Origin: Aldrovandia affinis
Taxonomy: Eukaryota; Chordata; Actinopteri; Notacanthiformes; Halosauridae
DNA: 64,000 nucleotides
Direction of reading: 5' to 3'
Assembly (NCBI GenBank): GCA_029706075.1
Contig: JAINUG010000132.1
Coordinates: forward strand, 692,001-756,000
Within the stretch, counting starts at the first letter, position 1; every line of letters starts with the position of its first letter. A model generated the notes under the pieces. That model searched no databases. It was not told where the DNA came from and saw only the letters and a program-made list of their open reading frames with translations. Of the stretch, positions 23,270 to 33,899 are shown piece by piece. A program made the position numbers and the translations under genes.

Positions 23270-24808
23270 TGGCAACGTTGCCTGTGAAAATGCAGGGTAG
23301 TTAGTAGACAGGCCGGGAAGATTAAAGAATTAGAGGCTCACATCCGGAAGCTTTATCAGATTCAGAGAAGTGAGCGAGAAATAGATTCAAGCAGCGAGGC
23401 CCCTGGATCATGGCTTAGAGGCATAGTCACAAATACAAGAGAGCCCACCATGCCACACCGCCCACCCAGTCGCGCTTCTAAGAGATTCCTCCCACTCGGT
23501 AACACACCTACTGAAAAGGCTCTGATAATTGGCAACTCTACACAGAGAAACATGAGAGTAGGGACACCAGCGTCAATTGCATTCCGGGTGCCAGAGCAAC
23601 TAGTGTCAAAATGCAGAGCCACCCCACCCCTTTTAAATTGTTGGCTGCCTGGCTGGTGTTCTGGTAACAATGTGAGCTTCATGGACACCTGAGGACAGCC
23701 TGGTCCTTTGAAAGGGGATGGCATCCAGCCTTCCCAGGAGGCTGCTAATCTTATCATCGTCATCCTCGTCATCATCGAATCTGAATCAGCCAGGGTGAGT
23801 CACCAGACTACCCAAGCCACAGACCGTCGGTCCTACACTACCATCTGCCAGCTTTGCAGAGCTGATCAGGGTTCATCCTACTGGCAGTGTCTGTTCCACG
23901 ACCCTCTAGAGATTTTACTAAAAAAAGCTCATCGTCAATGTATTTGCAATGATAATTTGATTAATACAACTAAACATCCCAATAGTAGCACATGTTATGA
24001 TGCTTCCTTATATATAGGACATGGTCTCAGCTTGACTTCAATCTGAAGCCTGTTTATATCTTTCACTCCTTTGAGGTGTTTGTTATGACCTTTATACAGC
24101 CTAAAGTTACTGTTTCACCATTTCTGCTGATAGATGTTTATAGGCCCCCTGTTTTTTTGTGTGAATTTGCTGACATTCTTTCTAAATTAATGACTACCTC
24201 AGACAAAGTGAATATTGTTTGTGATTTTTATATGCACATGGATAAGGAAGGTGACGCTTTCAGGGCTGTTTATCTCTATTCTTGACTCCACATTAGGCCC
24301 CACAAACCCGCAGCATTTATATTAATACAGTTGCTCTATCATCTCATAATCCAATTTTCTCAGACTATTTTCTTATTATTTTTAAATTAAAATTTACTTA
24401 TGTCTTGACTGAGCTTGTTTTACTTTGGTTGTACCTTGTTAAATATTGTGAACTCGTTTTTCTCTACAGCATATGTACCAGTGTCTTTTAAAATGTCTGT
24501 AATTAAGCCTCTTCTTAAGAAGCCAAGTTTAGAATGGATCATGTCAAACTACAGACCTGCTGTATCTCAAATCTGACAGATTTCTCTAAAATCTTGGACA
24601 GGAAAGTATCTCAGCAGCTTAGCTCTTTCCTGCATAGAAATTATGTTTATAAAATCTTTCAATCTTTAAATCCAGACCACATCATAGTAGAGAAAGTCAG
24701 TGATGAATGATCTCCTTCTTGCTCCTGACCATAACTGCATCTCTATACTTGTGCTCTTAGATTTGAGTGCAGTAGATTTGATTGACCATTGCATTCTCTT
24801 GGATAGAC
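23270..24808 (+). pseudogene. L2-like LINE remnant (ORF1 esterase, endonuclease, partial RT)
   Basis: ORF1 part: a helical stretch 'KIKELEAHIRKL' (about 23320), then 'RFLPLGNTPTEKALIIGNST' (23480-23540), the esterase-type domain of some vertebrate L2-like ORF1 proteins, and 'DGIQPSQEAANLI' (about 23715-23755). A long internal piece between these is lost. ORF2 endonuclease: 'LLIDVYRPP' and 'KVNIVCDFYMHMDK' (24130-24250), matching IVYRPP and GDFNIHVD with the Gly and Asn changed. RT start: 'IKPLLKKPSLEW' and 'SNYRPA' (24500-24560), then 'LLDLSAVDLIDHCILLDRL' (about 24755-24808). Many stops are present, and it ends at the TTAA where the piggyBac-like block starts. Confidence 0.8.
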
Positions 24809-25003
24809 TTAACCCTTGTGTTGTCCTGAGTTTAACAGCAGTGAAAACCCCATAAATTATAATGTTTTCAGCATGAAATTCAATGACTTTCCCTGGAGTG
24901 ACCCTACCATTAGAAAAAGTGAAACATTGCCCTTTTTTATATTTTTATAAAAGCTTTACATCATCAGGGTACAGAGATTGTACACATCTATTACAGCACA
25001 AAC
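24809..25003 (+). mobile_element. piggyBac-like miniature element, copy 2 (partial)
   Basis: It starts TTAACCCTTG at 24809 and matches the right half of copy 1 (12640-13041) in reverse orientation, including 'gtttaacagcagtgaaa' and 'tataaaagctttacatcatc'. The match fades at the border of the LTR-like block at 25009. A copy-specific stretch sits between the shared blocks. Confidence 0.65.
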
Positions 25004-25008
25004 AGATG

Positions 25009-25390
25009 TGTTGTAGTAACTGGGGGAACTCCACTGACGTGCACACGAGGGGGTGAAGGAATCGTCTCGCCGGGGGCTGTGTCTCGACCGTGGGAGGTTC
25101 AGCTTTACCCCGATTCTGGAAAGCAGTGGCAGGAACGTTAGGGTAAAACAGTTTGGAGCTCCCCGAATGAAGGTGGCAGCTGCTTTTATAGAGCCAGAGC
25201 TCTTTAGGCCAACTTGCTGCAGCTGGCCTCATTCGCGGAGTTAAGTGCCTCTTGTTATTGCCTGATTGGCTTGTTGGGAGTAGAGTAGATGTGGGGTCCG
25301 GTGCTGTTCCTGGCGCTGGCTGTGTTTCCGGTTGGATGGGGTGACATCGACTGCTGTCTTCCTGCTGTTCCCCGCATCATAAGATCCACA
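25009..25390 (-). mobile_element. Putative solo LTR, second family
   Basis: A 382-bp GC-rich block begins TG (tgttgtagta) and ends CA (gatccaca). The flanks are agatg and agatt, a 5-bp duplication with one mismatch. On the minus strand a ccaat motif (about 25265) is followed by a TATA box (ctataaaagc, about 25180). Unlike the LTR at 11876-12264, I see no AATAAA signal, so the call rests on the ends and promoter order. It is unrelated in sequence to the first LTR. Confidence 0.5.
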
Positions 25391-25540
25391 AGATTAATAG
25401 TATTGCTTTTAGGGAGGGCAACAAGCATACATTTCTATAAGGTCTTTTTTTTCATTTCTATGTAAACCCTGCATCATATTGTTTTATGGCTCAAATAGCT
25501 ATGGTAACTACAAGGTAGGGCCTAAAAACTAAATTTATAC

Positions 25541-25712
25541 TTTTTTTTTTTTGTTTCAGATTTGATCCCATTTGGTAGCCAATTACACCCGCTATTTTCA
25601 AGTCAATCCCCCCCTTGTAATGTGAGTTTGCTGCTGTAGCCATGTGACCGGTAGTGAAGAAGGCAAAGTATCGTCTACTCCGAGATGGCACTCGCCAGGC
25701 CATCGACCGTAA
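25541..25712 (-). repeat. tRNA-derived SINE, family S, copy 2 (head missing)
   Basis: It shares 'gctgctgtagcc' and 'ctccgagatggcactcgcca' with 58511-58810 and the gccaattacaccc tail with 34884-35216. It is cut after 'catcgaccgtaa', so the promoter-bearing 5' half is absent. Confidence 0.7.
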
Positions 25713-25714
25713 AC

Positions 25715-27631
25715 AAGCTAGCTAATGGCTACCTAGCTTGCTAGCTTCAACCATGTAACTTACTACTGAAATGTAGTTAGCTACATTAACTAACTACCGC
25801 TTGCTTTTGGATATCTAGAAAGTGACATGCATTGTTAGTGAACAATGTACACTTCTAAACTGCATGTCAATTGAAATTCCCATTATACGGACTACAAATA
25901 CAACATGCAGAGTCAATCGAATCGCCAGCTATATTTTAAGTAAAGAACACCTTACGTCACTACAGATCACTTTCTGTAAGGAGCTATTGATATGATATGT
26001 TAATGTTAACATTCAATGATCTGTGTCCTCATTCCAGGCTGTTACAGTGAATGCACATTTCATTACTGAATCCATATACTGTATTATATACATTTGGTAG
26101 TGTGACACACGTTACCAATAATTGCCAAAACAACCATGCTAACTTCAGGCAGTTCACTAAAAAGAAACAACTGAATTGTAGCTAGCTAGCCAGTTACAAT
26201 TATCCCCCTAACCCAAAATTGTTGTTCAGCAGACTATCAAACACGAATATGTTGTGTTTGTATGTTTCAAATTGAAATTATTCAGAAACTCAATTTCTGG
26301 ATAATACCCAATTCAATGACTGTGTATTACTCAATTTCTGCTATTATAATTAGAATTACTGATATTAAAAACTCAGATGTTATATATTTGGATTTGGAGT
26401 TTCTGATATCAGGAAATCTAATTCTAAATATTTGTAATTTGTAGATTTTTTAATTTATTTTATGTTTCTATGGCAACACATATCACTGTGTTTTGTAATT
26501 TGTTATGGGGTGTTCCTCAAAGTCATGGTCAAGAAGATAATTATTTTGAGAGAAAGAGCATTGTGACCTTCAGACATACAGAACTCCACCCATTCAAAAT
26601 ATGAATATATGTGGCTGGCGCAATCCTTTTATATGATTACAAAAGCTCTGTGTGAAATGCGTCAGTTGAGGACTTTTAGGCTTCAGTGCTTCCTGGGTTG
26701 GTGGTTTGTGTTCAGTAGATTTCAGCCAATATTGAAGATGGTGCCCCGTGGTCAATGACTGAAGCACGTTTCTGCTTTCCTTTGAACACAGGCAGCAGTC
26801 TGCGCTGTATGGCTTCCGGGAAAATCTTCTACCGCAGCTGCCCCATTTAACAGGACATCAAAAGCTTGTGTTTCCATTTTCTGCATTTACACTATCCCAT
26901 GTTGTTCTCTGATATTTTGTTCCCACGTATTTCACCTCATCATTACCTATCATGTTTCAACTGTGGTGGATTCTGCAAGAAGGAAGTGATGCGAAAAAAA
27001 TGCAGAGCATTGATTTAGATGATGTCGAGTGTTCATGGACGTTCTAGGAGACTAATGATATGGGCATCCATCTGCATAACAATCTGATTCCAACTAACTA
27101 CTTACTTATCCTAATAGCGAATGACGACGCCCAGCATATCCGGTCCGAATTAAGCACAGAACAAACACATCTGTGGGACTGTGCCATCGCATGATTTTGA
27201 AAAGGGGAGGAACAAATCAATCACAAAAAATAGTAACAAATCAAGGCAATTGGAGATGTCCACTTTCAAATATTTGCTTTGATAACGTCAGTGCGTTTGA
27301 TACAAGATTGAGAGGTCGTATAATATTGTAATATTAGGGGCATTACCTCCCAGTCTCAATATTGGACACATGCTCCCCGTCCCTCCAAAAACCTACGCCT
27401 ATGACTGATGGTGACCTAGACTCAGTAGAACCTGCCAAGCTTCAATAATTAAGAAAGCAATACAATAAAATTTTCAAGATATGGTGCTGGATGTCAGCAT
27501 GGCTTGATCCTTATGATCGTAAGATTAGTTGAATCTGTATTGACACACATTTTGTTTGATTGAACTGCATTTGTCCTGTTAGAGGCTTTGTTTAAATTCT
27601 GACATCTGTGTTAATCAGGGGTTCAATTGTA
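25715..27631. other. No gene recognised
   Basis: AT-rich. The stretch 26262-26440 has recurring aattactgatat and gatatcaggaaat motifs that may be a worn miniature element. The rest shows no pattern. Confidence 0.3.
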
Positions 27632-27825
27632 TTTTTTAAATTTAATCTTTATTTACCCAGGTAAAAGTCCCATTGAGATTCAGAATCTATTTTGCAAGGG
27701 ACCAAAACAGCGGCAGAAATGAAACATAGTTGTAGACAGGACAGCACATACGACACACAACAAAACATACACTAAAATTCATAGGGGGGCAAGAGAGAAA
27801 AATGAGTGACAGGGAGGGGAGGAGT

Positions 27826-27830
<5 letters not shown>
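27632..27830 (-). repeat. LINE 3' end (non-LTR retrotransposon tail)
   Basis: On the minus strand it ends 'ggtaaataaagattaaattt', preceded by atctcaatgggact-like sequence, the same kind of end as 56230-56410 on the plus strand. No coding part is attached. Confidence 0.55.

Positions 27831-27858
<28 letters not shown>
27831..27858. repeat. (GA)n microsatellite
   Basis: Fourteen AG dinucleotides followed by a purine-rich tract. Confidence 0.95.
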
Positions 27859-27861
<3 letters not shown>

Positions 27862-28031
27862 GGGATGGGGAGAAAGCATCACACTAAAAACATTGACAGG
27901 TTCCAATTGACTCATGTTCCATAGACCTGACAATCTCTTTGAATTCACCAAGAGCTATTTAAGATTTGGGTGGGGGAATGCTAAGAACCGGTGCTGTAAT
28001 GTATGGCGGCAGCGGGGTGGTGGGGATGGGA

Positions 28032-28126
28032 CAAAATGGCGCCATCGGTGTCTCAGCTCAAAATGGTGGATGCCATGAATGTCTCAGCTCAAAATGGTGG
28101 ATACCATGAATGTCTCAGCTCAAAAT
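28032..28126. repeat. 31-bp tandem repeat, about three units
   Basis: The unit contains 'tctcagctcaaaatggtgga'. Successive tctcag motifs lie at 28051, 28082 and 28113. Confidence 0.9.
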
Positions 28127-28129
28127 GCT

Positions 28130-29441
28130 TGCCATATCGGTTGGTATGATAAGCTCTGGGCACCTTGAATCCTTTCCCTGCATGCCAAGTGATCTGCTGA
28201 CCTTCTTTTCAGCACCTGCTTTCTGACAGTTTGTTGGATCCCACTGGTTCAGAGGAGGGCCAACCAAAGAAATAAGCATCAGTGCTGACATGTTATTGAT
28301 TTTTAGTTGTGTCCGCAGCGCCGTTATTGCCTTGTTCTTTTCAGAGAATCCTCATTCCCAATCGACACGGCGAACTGCAAGTGATTTTACTGGTGCAGTT
28401 TAAAGCAGCCCCTGGTTTTTGGATGCTCTCTGTATCCCTGTTTGACACCAGAAAATTGATATTAAAAAGGTCACAAATCTCTCTAATGTCCTCCTCCCTG
28501 TAGAAAAATGGTAGTGGTGATGCATTTGGAAAAAGAACATTGATTTGGCCAGAAAGTTGTGTTTCATTCTTATGCTTATGCTATCAGTAAGTGCTTCATA
28601 CACTTTCTGGGGATTGATTGATTTCTGCTTTGAGTCTTTTTGCACTGTTACCCCTATGCAGCTTCCACGTTAGCTAGCTAGCTAGCTAATTTGCAACAAA
28701 AATAAATTAACTACATATGTTAGCTAGCTAGTTGTAACCTGATAAAATGCTACCTCTAGAAGTTAATGTTAGCTAGCTAGCTGGAAATGACCTACTGTTT
28801 CCCAACAGTCACACCATGTAGATAGAGCTATCATTTGTTCTATGCACTGTGTTTTGTGTTTGATGACAATGACAACTTCTCCCGCATGCTACTAAAAATA
28901 GGTTTTTTTTCAGATGTTTTGTCATTCTTTTTTCTGATTGGTTGAGCGAGTAAACTGGCTAGAAGGAATACATTGACTGGAATCTACAAGACATTGACTG
29001 AACTGCCATTGCTATTTGTGAAGCTGCTGGTCAGATTTATTTATTCATAAAAAAAGAAATATATATTATTTATTTATGTACCGAAGGTGTCAAAACACCT
29101 GTCCGGATCGTTCTGTCCCAATTTAACCCCTGGTGTTAATGTAAGTGACTAAGACATTTTGTTGATTCAGTGAATATTCAGTGAACCTTGCCTCACAATT
29201 AAAAGCAAGTGAATCTGTAACACACTTTTATTCAATTAAATATGTTTAATAATTAGTTTACTGCTATATAATAAACATGTAGGACATGCAGGGCCCTGTT
29301 GTATTGCTATCTCTTGGGGACAGAGACATAATGACCTCAGAATAACAGTAATGGTCCTTCAGATGACACCCTGTTGCCCGAAATTTCCCAGAGAGGAACA
29401 TCAAAGGTTGCAAACCCTCAAACACAGTCTCCAGGCTCACA
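28130..29441. other. No gene; GCTA palindromic runs
   Basis: Runs of (gcta)n at 28671-28688, 28722-28731 and 28771-28782 are short simple repeats. No gene is seen. Confidence 0.45.
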
Positions 29442-29657
29442 TGTTACATTACATTACCAGCATTTAGCAGACGCTCTTATCCAGAGCAATGTACACAGTT
29501 GACATTTATTTACAATCCATTTATACAGCTGGATATTAACTGAAGCAATTCAGGTTAAGTACCTTGGTCAAGGGGACAGTGTCCCACCTGGGGATTGAAC
29601 CTGCAACCTTAAGGTTACAAGCCCAGTTCCCTAACCATCCTACCACACTGCCTGCCT
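29442..29657 (-). repeat. tRNA-derived SINE, family G
   Basis: Minus-strand order: head ggcaggcagtgtggtaggat, B-box ggttcaatccc, 'gtacttaacctgaattgctt', and tail 'ctctggataagagcgtctgc' at the left end (29461-29485 in plus sense). Nearly full length. Confidence 0.85.
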
Positions 29658-29659
29658 AT

Positions 29660-31555
29660 GTCCTGCATGGGGACATGTCCTGCATGGGGACAGAGCTGGA
29701 GTTAGCGCACCTGATGACCTAACTGTTGGTATGGATGTCAGAATCCTCTGCTTTTCAGGTATAAGGACAAGACACACATTATCACAGGGCCAAAGGTGAG
29801 AGCTTTCCTGACAGGACACACACTGGATCCAGTGCAGAGGAAGAGAGCTGTCCTGAGAAGACAAGATATGATCCTGCGCCAGTGGTAACTGCTTTCTAAT
29901 GAGAAGTATCCCAGTTACAGCTGAGGAAGCTCCTGAATCCTGTGCCTTGTGAACGCCTGCATCCAGTCCCATGGAAAAACATCTCTCACACGTTCCAGGA
30001 AAGATCCACTGTGCCAGCTACTCTACGACTTGATCCACAGAGTGTTGAGCCCCGCAGCCACAGACGCGGAAAGGACTTATCTTGCGCATTCCAAGAAAGT
30101 TCTGCTGCACTGTTCTGTTCCCTGTTCTCTCATAACTGATTGAAACAACTAACTTAGTAGTCGTATGCACCGTAACAGTAACAGCACAGAAATTATCTTG
30201 CAGCAAGTCATCCATATGTATTTTTTTCATTCTATTCCTCTTGTTCGTATCGATACAGCAGGGTTACACGCTTTGCATCATTAGGATTTTGATTGATTTC
30301 TCATCACTAGATTGATTTTCCTGTTCTGAGAATGGCAGCACTGAAGCAAGCTACTAAATATCCTCAACACAATGAAACAATTTGTAGAGTTTGTTGGATT
30401 CGTTTTATAAAATCCAAAAAGGCATCTTTGAATACGGTCATCCATCAACCGGAGAAAGCACATTGGTATCTTAACTGTGATATATGATGGATCACTTACG
30501 GCCGCTCCCCAAGATATGTGCATTTAGGACTGGGCTTTTCCCACTAAATTAGTTTTGTGATATATGCAGACTTTCAACGACCCTCCTGTTTGCAAGGAAC
30601 TTTCAAAATGCTTGTCATCAGAAGATGCACTAATACATAGGTATGCATAGGGCTTGTTTTACTTGTATTGTATGTATCTATATAATAAAAGACCAATGTG
30701 CTTCAGCCATAATCATGTTTTTATTTTTTTATTTTTTCTGTGAGCGAGTCATGAATATAAGATTACACTTAGTGTGACCTCCTGCAGCCGCTACATCAAA
30801 TGCATCAGTTTCAGCAGATTCTTTCAACAGCCTGAATCTTTCACCTCCGAAGCTCAGATGAAGAAGACATTCTCCTGACAACCACGGTTATAATTGGCCT
30901 GCTATTGAGCTTCAGTTACAGCATAACTTAAACATGTCTCCCATAGATGTGTCACGTTGTCTGAGCGTGAGTGAACCTGAATGCATGATTCATATTTCTA
31001 AATTAAATTGAAGTGAGTTACTGAAGATGTAGCGTTTCACACAAACAAATTGGTATTGTTTTTGTGTTTAAAGGAGAGGAATATAATTTTAAATAAATGT
31101 ATCGTTAACAAATATTTCAAATTTGCATTGCAAAAAAATATTTTATTAAATTAGGTATGTATGTGATACCGGCGGTACATTTTGTAATGTATGTGATACT
31201 CTGCAGTCGTATCACGCTGTAGCTGGGAACTCTAATGTATTTTGAATTGTTACAGTACACTCATTAGTATAGTATAGTATTAGTATACTCATTTCTGACA
31301 GCCAAAATACATTCATAATCTCATGACAATAAAACATTAAGATTTGAATAGTTAAGGTTGTGAATCTGACATGTACTTTTTCAAATGTATGTGCTGTAAG
31401 CAAGATTCCCTGTCCTTGACTTCACTCCCAGATATTACTTTGCTTGGAAAACATTTGGAAAACAGATTTTTTGTTTGTTCTCCCACAACTCGAGCACCAC
31501 CCTTTCAGCTGGTGCTTGAGCTACCCTCTCATGGCACAAAGTAAGCACATGAGAG
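29660..31555. other. No gene recognised
   Basis: Unique sequence with short tagta runs near 31262-31290. The reading frames of 60 to 110 codons on both strands match nothing I know. Confidence 0.4.
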
Positions 31556-31622
31556 TTTAGGTTGTGGGTTCGATTCTCATTGGGGACCACATATACTGAA
31601 GCATCTGCTACATGGCATATAT
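31556..31622 (+). repeat. tRNA-derived SINE, family T, fragment
   Basis: It has 'tttaggttgtgggttcgatt' (B-box) and 'ggaccacatatactga', then jumps to 'gcatctgctacatggcatat', lacking the middle of the tail. It abuts the broken side of the Tc1 element. Confidence 0.7.
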
Positions 31623-31623
31623 T

Positions 31624-31966
31624 GATGGAGTGCTACAGAGATGCAGGTTGTCCTTCTGCCAGGTTCTCCTATCGCTACAGAGGAACTCTGAAGCTCTCTT
31701 AGAGTGGCTATTGGGTTCTTGGTCACCTCCCTGACCAAGGCCCTTCTTTCCCGGTTACTGAGTTTGGCCGGACAGCCAGCTCTAAGAAGAGTTGTGGTGG
31801 TTCCAATGTTCTTCCATTTCACAATGATGGAGCCCACTGTGCTCCTGGGAACTGTCAATGCTTCAGAAATCTTTCTATACCCTTCCCCAGATATGTGCCT
31901 TGACACAAATCTCGGAGCTCTATGGAGAGTTCCTTGGACATCATGGCTTGGTTTTTGCTTTGACAT
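31624..31966 (-). pseudogene. Tc1-like transposase N-terminal fragment
   Basis: About 115 codons start near 31966 on the minus strand. 'GEGYRKISEALTVPRSTV' is the first helix-turn-helix (paired-like DNA-binding) region, 'IIVKWKNIGTTTTLLRAGCP' the linker with the GRP-like motif changed to GCP, and 'RRALVREVTKNPIATLRELQ' the second helical region. The first 25 residues look out of frame relative to relatives. The whole DDE catalytic domain is missing because the element breaks at 31624. The last residues of the open frame come from the neighbouring SINE. Confidence 0.82.
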
Positions 31967-32641
31967 GCATTGCGAACTGTGGGACCTTATATAGACAGGT
32001 GGGTGCCTTTCTAAATCATGTCCATCAAATTGAATTTTCCACAGGTGGACTACAATGATAAAAGGAAACAGGATGCATCTGAGCTCAATTTGGAGCGTCT
32101 GAATACTTATGTAAATGATATTTCTGTTTTTTATTTTTAATACATTTGCAACAATTTCTAAAAACGTGTCTTGGCTGTGTCATTATGGGGTATTGGGCCT
32201 CATTTATCAAGCAAAATTTCTCATAATTCCTTCGTACCAACATTTACACATGAAAATTGGGATTTATCAAAGTTTTCGGGAATCCACCTTGTTTGGACAT
32301 GCGAAGGAATTTTATGAAAACCTGAGACCACGCTACAGAGTATGTGTAACCTCCGTAGTTCCGTAACTCAAATCTTTCACTTTTATTGATGAAATTGGTC
32401 ATTAAATAGGCTTCTTTGTCTACGTATTTTGTCCTGAACTATCATAAAGAAAGATAAATTATGAAGAAAATAACGTAAATTGTTTGCAAATACTATTTTA
32501 AGTAAAACGAAAAATATTGAAACGAGTAAAAGCATTACAAAGAGTTATTATGATTTCATAATTGCAGTTTAGTTTTTTAAGTAATTAACTGATGAGAAAT
32601 ACTATTTAAAGGCCCAATATGCTGTAAAGTCCAAGCTTGCA

Positions 32642-33199
32642 ATGGCAGACCTTGCACTATTACAGGAATTGGCAAGAGAGCTTTGGGCGAGAGCGCATTT
32701 TTAGAGCGAGACCGGTCTGACTTTTTTTGCTGAGGATGACAAGTGGCTCATCAGCCAGTTCCGATTGCCTAGAACCCTTCAATTGAGGCTGTGCAACATC
32801 TTAGAGCCAGACTTAACGAGGCAAACAAGAAGATCTTCTGCCATTCCAACACATGTCCAAGTGCTGTCAGTGCTTGGCTTTTTGGCCACAGGCACTTTCC
32901 AAAGGGAGATTGGCGACCATTCTGGAATATCCCAACCCTCCATGAGCCACATACTGCCCGGTGTGCTTCACTCTACTGTTAAACTGGCCCTGGAGTATAT
33001 TCCATTTCCCTATCGTGCACAGAGCCAAATTGGTGTCAAACAGGTATTTTTCAATCTGGCCGGCCTTCCTAATACTATCAGTGAAATAGATTGTACCCAT
33101 GTGTGCATTAAAGCTCCATTCACCAACACCTTTGCCTATTATTCCCCTTCTGGAATAATACCGGACAGCGACGGTATTATTCCAGAAGGGGAAAAGTAG
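32642..33199 (+). pseudogene. HARBI1-like Harbinger transposase, N-terminal half
   Basis: The frame starts at an ATG (MADLALLQEL) and is open to 33199 except for one TAG at 32702-32704. Recognisable parts: 'DDKWLISQFRLPR' (about 32735-32775), 'HVQVLSVLGFLATGTFQREI' (about 32850-32910), 'SGISQPSMS' (helix-turn-helix region), 'FNLAGLPNTISEIDCTHVCI' (33049-33108), where IDCTH carries the first catalytic Asp of the DDE nuclease. After 'NTFAY' (about 33140) the family sequence ends abruptly. The rest of the nuclease, including the other two acidic residues, is missing. Full-length relatives have roughly 350 residues; this retains about 165. Confidence 0.88.
33142..33193. repeat. Perfect 22-bp inverted repeat with 8-nt loop
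   Basis: The left arm 33142-33163 (ttccccttctggaataatac and two more bases) is the exact reverse complement of 33172-33193. The loop gacagcga is 33164-33171. The pairing continues outward about 8 more bases with two mismatches. It lies exactly where the transposase coding sequence stops matching its family. Confidence 0.93.
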
Positions 33200-33533
33200 G
33201 CAATGCCATCGATGCGCTCCTCCGCTTGGGAGAGCTTAGCTGCTGTTCCTTGGCCTCCTTCAGTGGCTTCATTTTTTGCCTGCATGTGGTTATTCGTTTT
33301 TTCATTTCTAGTTTAATATCAAATTTAATAGTTTGACTTCTTGTACATTTCGTTCAACAGATGAAACGCTATTAACTTGTCTTGTGACTTCTTGCCCAAT
33401 TTGGACCTTTTGTGGAGCAGAAACCCCACTGTTTCTGCTACTGAATAATACATTTATATTCTGTTGGAGTATCTAGTATTACCTCCACCTCTGCGTCTGA
33501 GAAATTCTTCTTCTTCTGCCTCTTTGACACCAT
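33190..33533 (-). pseudogene. Myb/SANT-like DNA-binding protein of Harbinger element
   Basis: A minus-strand ATG (33531-33533) gives 'MVSKRQKKKNFSDAEVEVIL', the typical start of the trihelix/Myb-like second protein of Harbinger elements (NFxDxEVEVLL). A stop follows at 33438-33440. Farther along, in other frames, 'NVQEVK', 'DIKLEMKKRITTCRQKMK' (about 33310-33260) and 'PKRRSASMA' mark later parts of the same gene. In intact elements this protein brings the HARBI1-type nuclease to the element ends and into the nucleus. Multiple frameshifts and deletion of the middle make it non-functional. Confidence 0.8.
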
Positions 33534-33899
33534 TTCTCACCTGAGGATCATCTTTGTGGGTTTCCTGCTTTGCCATATATAGTATTTCAGAGGCGGTTCC
33601 ATTATGTTAATTAAGGGACCGTGAACGCGCTTCCAATTTACGACTGTTTGGGATTTATCAACATACGCACAGGATCCGATTGAAACGAAGTGCCTCCAAA
33701 CGTTTGATAAATGCGGCGGAAGTTGTCAGTCCATATAATTTTACAGGGAAACTTACGTGCATATTTACGAAATTATTGATAAACGAGGCCCATTGTGTGT
33801 AGATTGATGCCAAATTTAAAAATTTTTAATTTAAGTCTATAACACAACAACATGTGAAAAAACTGCAGGGGCCTGAATACTTGCCAAAGCCACTGTATA

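Larger units (their letters stand above)
32195..33791 (+). mobile_element. PIF/Harbinger DNA transposon, internally damaged
   Basis: A 1597-bp element with terminal inverted repeats gggcctcatttatcaa (32195-32210) and ttgataaacgaggccc (33776-33791), one mismatch in 16. The 3-bp duplication fits the superfamily. It holds the two genes expected of Harbinger elements in convergent order: a HARBI1-like nuclease on plus and a Myb/SANT-like DNA-binding protein on minus. Both are broken, and much of each is lost between them. Confidence 0.92.
32192..33794. repeat. 3-bp target-site duplication of the Harbinger element
   Basis: att at 32192-32194 and att at 33792-33794. Removing the element and one copy restores an unbroken Tc1 sequence. 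Confidence 0.85.
31624..33895 (-). mobile_element. Truncated Tc1-like transposon split by a Harbinger insertion
   Basis: The two parts, 31624-32194 and 33795-33895, join into one known kind of Tc1 leader: 'gtgtcattatggggtatt' before the break and 'attgtgtgtagattgatg' after it. The right end reads 'ggcctgaatacttgccaaag' then ccactg and TA at 33896, as expected for a Tc1 terminal repeat with a TA target. The left end is cut within the transposase gene at the SINE fragment, so the other terminal repeat is missing and the element cannot move. Confidence 0.85.
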
